Shown: positions 6,285 to 10,522 of the stretch, piece by piece
Layout of the letters: each line of letters begins with the position of its first letter
How positions within the stretch are numbered: the stretch's first letter is position 1
Assembly (NCBI GenBank): GCA_024636395.1
Contig: JAGXHD010000037.1
Coordinates: 1 to 10,522 of the forward strand
Length of the DNA: 10,522 nt
Source: Sulfitobacter sp.
GTDB lineage: Bacteria; Pseudomonadota; Alphaproteobacteria; Rhodobacterales; Rhodobacteraceae
Reading direction: 5' to 3'
Notes under the pieces: generated by a model
The model's database searches: none
What the model saw: the letters and a program-made list of their open reading frames with translations, nothing else
Told to the model about the DNA's origin: nothing
Translations under genes and position numbers: made by a program

Positions 6285-7310
6285 ATGCCATCTTCCCATT
6301 CCACGCCGACCCTACAAGACGTGGCACGCAAGGCAGGTGTCTCGACCGCGACAGTATCGCGATGCCTAAACAGCCCCGAACGGGTCGTGGCCGAAACACG
6401 CACTCGGGTGATGGAGGCGGTAGAGCAGCTGGGCTATACTCCCAATTTCGGCGCAAGGGTCATGGCGGCCAAGCGCACGTTCACCATCGGCGCCATCGTT
6501 CCCACGATGGAAAACGCCATTTTCGCCCGTGGCCTTCAGGCCTTTCAGGAGGAGCTGCATGCGCGCGGGTACACGCTGCTGGTTTCCAGCACCGCGTATG
6601 ATGCCCGGGTCGAAAAGGAGCAGATCAAAGCGCTCGTCGCACGTGGTGCCGATGGTCTGTTGCTGATCGGTTACGACCGCGACCCGGCACTCTACAGCTA
6701 TCTCGCGCAGCAAGGCGTGCCCGCGATCGTCACGTGGGCCTACGCGCGACACGATGCAAGAGCGGCCATCGGCTTCGACAATCGGGGCGCCATGGCACAG
6801 CTCGCAGGCGCAGTGATCGCGCAGGGACACCGCCGGATTGCCATGATCTCCGCCCATCAGCGGGGCAACGACCGCGCCGCAGACCGCGTTGCGGGCGTGC
6901 GCGATGCGCTACGCTCACAGGGCTTGGCGGAGGACAGCCTCCAAGTGATCGAGACCGCTTACGGCATAGAGACCGGCGAGGTCGCGATGACGACGCTGAT
7001 GCGCGCACGCGTACCCCCGACCGCCGTGATGTGTGGCAATGACGTGCTCGCAGCAGGTGCGTTGTGCGCCGCTGCCGACTTGGGCCTCAACGTTCCCGGC
7101 GATGTTTCCGTCACCGGATTTGACGATATTGAGCTTGCCCGCATCGTCACACCCGCCCTCACGACCGTTCATGTACCCCACCGCGAAATGGGCCGGAAGG
7201 CCGCTCAAGCTCTCATCGCGATGGTGGAAGGAGCGCCGCAGGAGCCCCCAACGGAACTGACAACCAGCGTGCAAATCCGCGCCTCGCTAGGACCGGCGCC
7301 CGGCATCTAG
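6285..7310 (+). CDS. LacI-family transcriptional regulator
   Basis: This is a 341-residue repressor-type regulator with the full LacI layout. The N-terminal helix-turn-helix is about residues 8-32 (TLQDVARKAGVSTATVSRCLN). The hinge helix runs about 45-63 (VEQLGYTPNFGARVMAAKR). From about 66 there is a periplasmic-binding-protein-like sensor domain, with IGAIVPTMENAIFARGL, RGADGLLLIG, a typical IGFDNRGAM, and CGNDVLAAGAL...GDVSVTGFDDIELARIVTPALTTV. An ATG at 6243 lies in frame, but ATG 6285 puts the helix-turn-helix at the usual distance from the start and has GGAAAGG about 12 bases upstream. It is transcribed away from hpsN, and the palindromic operator lies between them. It likely controls hpsN-comDE, itself, or both; the ligand is unknown and could be a pathway sulfonate. 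Sugar regulation cannot be excluded. Confidence 0.93.
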   Translation: MPSSHSTPTLQDVARKAGVSTATVSRCLNSPERVVAETRTRVMEAVEQLGYTPNFGARVMAAKRTFTIGAIVPTMENAIFARGLQAFQEELHARGYTLLVSSTAYDARVEKEQIKALVARGADGLLLIGYDRDPALYSYLAQQGVPAIVTWAYARHDARAAIGFDNRGAMAQLAGAVIAQGHRRIAMISAHQRGNDRAADRVAGVRDALRSQGLAEDSLQVIETAYGIETGEVAMTTLMRARVPPTAVMCGNDVLAAGALCAAADLGLNVPGDVSVTGFDDIELARIVTPALTTVHVPHREMGRKAAQALIAMVEGAPQEPPTELTTSVQIRASLGPAPGI

Positions 7311-7395
7311 ACCGCGTTGCCATGCCGCCCTGTTGCGCTTAAGAAAGCGAGGCGGGTGCGGGAATTTCCACGCGGGCGCCGAACGGGGAGCGGGC

Positions 7396-8358
7396 ATGGC
7401 ACTGACATCACTCGAAGTATGCGCCGGTGCAGGCGGCCAAGCGTTGGGGCTGGAAGCGGCGGGCTTTGATCACACGGCCCTCGTGGAGATCGACAAACAC
7501 TGTTGCGCCACCTTGCGCCACAACCGGCCAGCCTGGCGCGTGCTCGAAGAGGATATGGTGCTGTTCAAGGAACGCGCTTCCGAATTCAAAGGTATTGACC
7601 TTTTCGCGGGTGGCCTGCCCTGTCCACCCTTTTCAGTCGCAGGCAAGCAACTCGGAGAGCGTGACGAGCGTAATTTGTTCAACGATGCCATCGACATCAT
7701 AGCCGATGCGCAGCCCCGCGCCGTGATGATCGAGAACGTGCGCGGCTTTCTAGGGGCGGTGTTCCACGACTACCGCGAGCGCCTGAAAAGCCAGCTCGAC
7801 AAGTTGGGCTACCGGACCGACTGGCGCCTGCTCAATGCCTCCGATTTTGGCGTGCCGCAGCTGCGCCCACGCGTCGTGATCGTCGCGATGCGACACGACC
7901 GTGCCGATCTTTTCGACTGGCCTGAGCCCAACCCCCACAACCCACCGACCGTGGGCGAGACGCTGCGCGATCTGATGGCCGCGCGCGGCTGGCGCGGCGC
8001 CGAGGATTGGGCGCTTAAGGCCGATGAGATCGCGCCGACCATAGTGGGCGGATCCAAAAAACACGGCGGCCCCGATCTTGGCCCCACGCGCGCCCGCGCT
8101 GCATGGGCCACACTCGGCGTCGAGGGGCGCACCATTGCGCCCGAAGCACCGGATCCGTTTCACAACGGCATGCCGCGCCTGACCGTGCCCATGGTCGCGC
8201 GCATTCAGGGCTTTCCCGACGACTGGCACTTCACCGGCGCCAAAACCAACGCCTACCGGCAGGTTGGCAACGCCTTTCCGCCCCCGGTGGCGCAAGCCGT
8301 CTCAGCCCAGATCGCCCGCGCGCTGCGCAAACGAATGCTGCACAGCATCAGCGGCTGA
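7396..8358 (+). CDS. DNA cytosine-5 methyltransferase of a type II restriction-modification system
   Basis: This 320-residue C5-cytosine methyltransferase transfers a methyl group from S-adenosylmethionine to cytosine in a specific site. All core motifs are present: motif I CAGAGGQALGLEAAGF (9-24), motif IV GLPCPPFS (73-80, catalytic C76), motif VI ENV (113-115), motif VIII QLRPR (155-159), motif IX RLTVPMVARIQGFPD (261-275) and motif X YRQVGNAFPPPVA (287-299). The target-recognition region lies at about 170-258 and includes PTIVGGSKKHGGPDLGPTRA (214-233). ATG 7396 with GGGGAG five bases upstream is preferred over the in-frame ATG at 7333, because motif I then sits near the N-terminus. The stop is 8 bases before the endonuclease start. 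Paired with a NaeI-like nuclease, it is predicted to protect GCCGGC. No controller gene is visible. Confidence 0.95.
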   Translation: MALTSLEVCAGAGGQALGLEAAGFDHTALVEIDKHCCATLRHNRPAWRVLEEDMVLFKERASEFKGIDLFAGGLPCPPFSVAGKQLGERDERNLFNDAIDIIADAQPRAVMIENVRGFLGAVFHDYRERLKSQLDKLGYRTDWRLLNASDFGVPQLRPRVVIVAMRHDRADLFDWPEPNPHNPPTVGETLRDLMAARGWRGAEDWALKADEIAPTIVGGSKKHGGPDLGPTRARAAWATLGVEGRTIAPEAPDPFHNGMPRLTVPMVARIQGFPDDWHFTGAKTNAYRQVGNAFPPPVAQAVSAQIARALRKRMLHSISG

Positions 8359-8366
8359 ATACGCGC

Positions 8367-9269
8367 ATGAAACAGCACGTCCCCCAAAGCTGTGTCACGA
8401 CAGATCACCCCGATCATGCACTTCTGAGCACGATCGCCGCCGAGATCACCGCGCGGGCGGGCGGTGCCGAAGCTCTGGGCAAGAACTTTGCCGCGATGCT
8501 GCGCGCCTGCGTCGATGATGTGATCATGACACCAAAGACCGGGCGTCGCTCATACGAGGAACTGGAAAAAACTGAGAAAACCTACATCGGCACGCGGGTC
8601 GAGATCGAATTGCGCGCGCTACTGGATCTGCCGAAGGGTCGGCTCGATTGCGTGATCCGGGGCCATGACGTGGACATCAAGAATACAATGGGTGGCAACT
8701 GGATGATCCCCACCGAAGCGGTGGACGCACCCTGCATCCTCGTGGCTGCCGACGAGGCGCGCGCGCTGTGCTATCTGGGCCTGATCGTGGCAAAGCGCGC
8801 ATATCTGACCCAAGGCCAGAACAAGGATGCCAAGCGGACCGTGAGCGCGGAAGGTTTCACGCATATCCTCTGGCTGCTGCGCGATCATCCCTACCCGCCC
8901 AATTTTTGGCGCACCGTACCTGCCGATACCGTCGCGCGCATCTTTCGCGGACGGGCGGGAAATCACCGGATGGCGGCGCTTTTTCGCGAGATCCAGAACA
9001 GGCCCATCGCCCGCGCCGTTGTCGAGGCGGTCGCCCAGCAGCACGATTTCATGCGCCGCATCCGAAGCGATGGCGGCAAGGGCACGCGCGATCATCTGGC
9101 ACATGAGGGGCTCTTGCTGCTGTCAGGCCATTACGATGCGCCGCTCATCGCAGCACTTGACCTGCAGCCGTGCACCCACGGCGAATTCATCTCCTACCGC
9201 CCCACCAAACAATCTGAAATCGATCTCGCGGTAGCGCATGGCTTTACGATCGGAGGCCTGCTGCTTTAA
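8367..9269 (+). CDS. NaeI-family type II restriction endonuclease
   Basis: This 300-residue protein resembles R.NaeI, the type IIE enzyme that cuts GCCGGC when bound to two sites. The endonuclease half (about 1-165) carries TGRRSYEELEKTEKTYIGTR (58-77) followed by VEIEL, with metal-ligand glutamates E79/E81, and then RLDCVIRGHDVDIKN. D94, D103 and K105 reproduce the spacing of NaeI D86, D95 and K97 exactly. The C-terminal part (about 180-300) corresponds to the NaeI DNA-binding 'Topo' domain. Length is close to NaeI (about 317). In NaeI a residue equivalent to the ligase active-site lysine is Leu43. From memory of the family, the matching region here is about 49-54 (VDDVIM), also without lysine, so relaxase activity is not expected. 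The start is ATG 8367; the ribosome site is poor, suggesting lower expression than the methyltransferase or coupling to it. Confidence 0.92.
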   Translation: MKQHVPQSCVTTDHPDHALLSTIAAEITARAGGAEALGKNFAAMLRACVDDVIMTPKTGRRSYEELEKTEKTYIGTRVEIELRALLDLPKGRLDCVIRGHDVDIKNTMGGNWMIPTEAVDAPCILVAADEARALCYLGLIVAKRAYLTQGQNKDAKRTVSAEGFTHILWLLRDHPYPPNFWRTVPADTVARIFRGRAGNHRMAALFREIQNRPIARAVVEAVAQQHDFMRRIRSDGGKGTRDHLAHEGLLLLSGHYDAPLIAALDLQPCTHGEFISYRPTKQSEIDLAVAHGFTIGGLLL

Positions 9270-9399
9270 GCGAGGTCCCCAGAAAGACAATCGCACAGTC
9301 CCCGCGCGGGCTGCGTATCGGCCCTTCTGATGCAATGGAAGACCGGGCGCAGCATTGGTCTAAATTGAGGCGGCGGAGTTGCTGCAGGTGCTCTCGCGT

Positions 9400-9732
9400 T
9401 CAGTTGATCGGGAATCGCTTGAGGCAGAGCGGCGCGTGGCGCTGGTAATCGTTGAGCGTCGCATCGACGTCGCGCCTGTCGCGCATCGCTTCCATGGCGC
9501 GCTTTTTTTCGGCCCAAGTGCCGCTCACGTGGCGCTCGAGGATCAGAATGGAGATCCCGATCAGAACATCTTTTTCAGGATCACCCATCAGCCCCGCTTG
9601 GTTGAGGGTCACGCCTGTCATGGCCATCATATTGGCACAGCGGATCGCAGAGGCCTCATTGCCCTCGTAAATACGTTGCGCCGCCGGAGCGGGCCCCGCC
9701 ACAAGCATCAGCATCACAGCAAGCAAGCGCAT
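9400..9732 (-). CDS. Small exported hypothetical protein (110 aa)
   Basis: The N-terminus MRLLAVMLMLVAGPAPAAQ is a good Sec signal peptide with likely cleavage after APAA (residue 18). This leaves a mature periplasmic protein of about 92 residues. It has two cysteines (C32, C103) that could form a disulfide, and a charged helical region at about 66-90. I recognise no family; function unknown. The ATG at 9732 shares its A with the TGA of the upstream AsnC-type gene (TGATG), indicating translational coupling. A TTG one codon earlier is an unlikely alternative. The 130 bases between its stop and the endonuclease stop (9270-9399) hold no gene and no clear terminator. Confidence 0.72.
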   Translation of the reverse strand: MRLLAVMLMLVAGPAPAAQRIYEGNEASAIRCANMMAMTGVTLNQAGLMGDPEKDVLIGISILILERHVSGTWAEKKRAMEAMRDRRDVDATLNDYQRHAPLCLKRFPIN

Positions 9733-9971
9733 CAAAACACCTTGAAAGTCATGGTGGTCAGAGATCGCTCGATTCCCTCGATATCAAGCAGATTGTCATT
9801 GATATAGACCCCCACATCCGCCGCGCTCGGGATGTAGACCTTCATCAACAAATCATACTCGCCGGAGGTCGAATAAAGCTCAGAGTGGATCTCGCGCAAT
9901 GAAATAGCCTCGGCGACCTTATAGGTCGTGCCGGGGCGGCAGCGGATCTGTATGAAAACACATGTACTCAC
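9732..9971 (-). CDS. Stand-alone Lrp/AsnC ligand-binding (RAM) domain protein
   Basis: This 79-residue protein consists only of the C-terminal alpha-beta domain of Lrp/AsnC regulators, which binds amino acids and forms oligomers. It has a first strand STCVFIQIRCRPG, a helix, then IHSELYSTSGEYDLLMKVYIPS, the usual core with the SGEYD turn, and an ending of IEGIERSLTTMTFKVF. There is no DNA-binding helix-turn-helix. An upstream ATG would give a 125-residue frame, but the added residues are low-complexity shadow sequence. GTG 9971 is chosen because AGGAG lies six bases before it and the domain starts there. It is divergent from hisB and coupled by TGATG to the exported protein. A role in amino-acid sensing is plausible but unproven. 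Confidence 0.9.
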   Translation of the reverse strand: MSTCVFIQIRCRPGTTYKVAEAISLREIHSELYSTSGEYDLLMKVYIPSAADVGVYINDNLLDIEGIERSLTTMTFKVF

Positions 9972-10042
9972 GGACGGCTCCTGTCGTGGCGTCGCCTTTA
10001 GGCTGTCACGAAGGCCTGTACATCGCAATCCCTGATCGGCCC

Positions 10043-10070
10043 TTGGCGCGCGACGCGGCGGTGGTATAAG
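10043..10070 (+). promoter_or_regulatory. Putative sigma70-type promoter of hisB
   Basis: TTGGCG (10043-10048) and TATAAG (10065-10070) are 16 bases apart. They would start transcription about 20 bases before the hisB ATG. A CGGAG ribosome site (10086-10090) lies in that short leader. There is no room for a peptide-based attenuator. Confidence 0.6.
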
Positions 10071-10096
10071 GACGCAACCCAAAGACGGAGCACCCC

Positions 10097-10522
10097 ATGC
10101 GCACGGCAACCATCACCCGAACCACCGCTGAAACCGATATCAGCGTCGAGATAAACCTCGATGGCACGGGGGTTTACGATAACAAAACCGGCGTCGGCTT
10201 CTTCGACCACATGCTCGACCAGCTCTCGCGCCATGCCCTCATCGACATGACGGTGCGGTGCACAGGCGATGTGCACATCGACGATCACCACACGGTCGAG
10301 GATGTGGGCATTGCTCTGGGCCAGGCCCTCTCGGCGGCTGTCGGTGACAAGCGCGGGATCAATCGCTACGGCGCCTGCCTGCTGCCAATGGACGACGCAC
10401 TGGTGCGCGCGGCGCTCGATCTGTCAGGCCGCCCCTTTTTGGTTTGGAACGTAGATCTGCCCACAGCCAAAATCGGTACATTCGATACGGAGCTCGTCCG
10501 CGAATTTTTTCAAGCACTCTCC
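10097..10522 (+). CDS. hisB: Imidazoleglycerol-phosphate dehydratase, N-terminal 142 residues (3' end outside window)
   Basis: HisB dehydrates imidazole glycerol phosphate to imidazole acetol phosphate in histidine synthesis, using two manganese ions per site in a 24-subunit cytosolic assembly. The fragment shows the first repeat with GFFDHMLDQLSRH (34-46) and the metal-binding DDHHTVEDVGIALG (62-75; H64, H65, E68), followed by the expected GINRYGACLLPMDDALVRAALDLSGRPF. The start is ATG 10097 with CGGAG six bases upstream. The monofunctional bacterial protein is about 195 residues, so roughly the last quarter is missing. It is divergent from the AsnC-domain gene. Other his genes probably follow downstream. 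Confidence 0.97.
   Translation, partial: MRTATITRTTAETDISVEINLDGTGVYDNKTGVGFFDHMLDQLSRHALIDMTVRCTGDVHIDDHHTVEDVGIALGQALSAAVGDKRGINRYGACLLPMDDALVRAALDLSGRPFLVWNVDLPTAKIGTFDTELVREFFQALS

Noticed and set aside
8103..8366. An upstream extension of the endonuclease frame overlapping the methyltransferase
   Set aside because: The extension is antisense-like, arginine-rich sequence overlapping methyltransferase motifs IX and X. ATG 8367 gives the normal NaeI-type length.
1..10522. CRISPR arrays or long tandem repeats
   Set aside because: No regularly spaced direct repeats were seen anywhere in the window.

Overview
This window most likely comes from a marine alphaproteobacterium of the Roseobacter/Rhodobacteraceae type. 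The evidence is a GC-rich chromosome, a pyruvate carboxylase beginning the CT domain with TMRDGHQSLLATR, a dihydroxypropanesulfonate (DHPS)/sulfolactate gene set (hpsN, comD, comE), and a hisB gene divergent from a stand-alone AsnC-type domain. The genus assignment is inference.

Layout. (1) 1-1827: the 3' half of pyruvate carboxylase, then a probable terminator. (2) 1959-2033: an intact tRNA-Gly(GCC) with its own terminator. (3) About 2034-3388: a visibly more AT-rich islet behind the tRNA. It holds a hairpin-rich stretch with an inverted copy of the tRNA 5' half, a small zinc-ribbon protein, a membrane-anchored DUF2726-type nuclease-fold protein, and what looks like the end of an IS3-family element. 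(4) 3391-6028, minus strand: hpsN, a structured 215-base gap, then comD and comE overlapping by ATGA and closed by a strong terminator. (5) 6285-7310: a divergent LacI-family regulator, separated from hpsN by an AAGCGCTT operator-like palindrome. (6) 7396-9269: a two-gene type II restriction-modification system, a C5-cytosine methyltransferase followed 8 bases later by a NaeI-family endonuclease. (7) 9400-9971, minus strand: a stand-alone AsnC ligand-binding domain coupled by TGATG to a small exported protein. (8) 10097-10522: the start of hisB behind a good sigma70-type promoter.

How the genes work together. HpsN should oxidise the organosulfonate DHPS to sulfolactate. ComDE decarboxylates sulfopyruvate to sulfoacetaldehyde. 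The enzyme that links sulfolactate to sulfopyruvate, the transporter, and the sulfoacetaldehyde-consuming Xsc must lie elsewhere. The LacI protein is the obvious candidate regulator. The restriction pair is predicted to act on GCCGGC, and a by-eye scan found no GCCGGC in the window although CCGG is common. The remaining genes are housekeeping.
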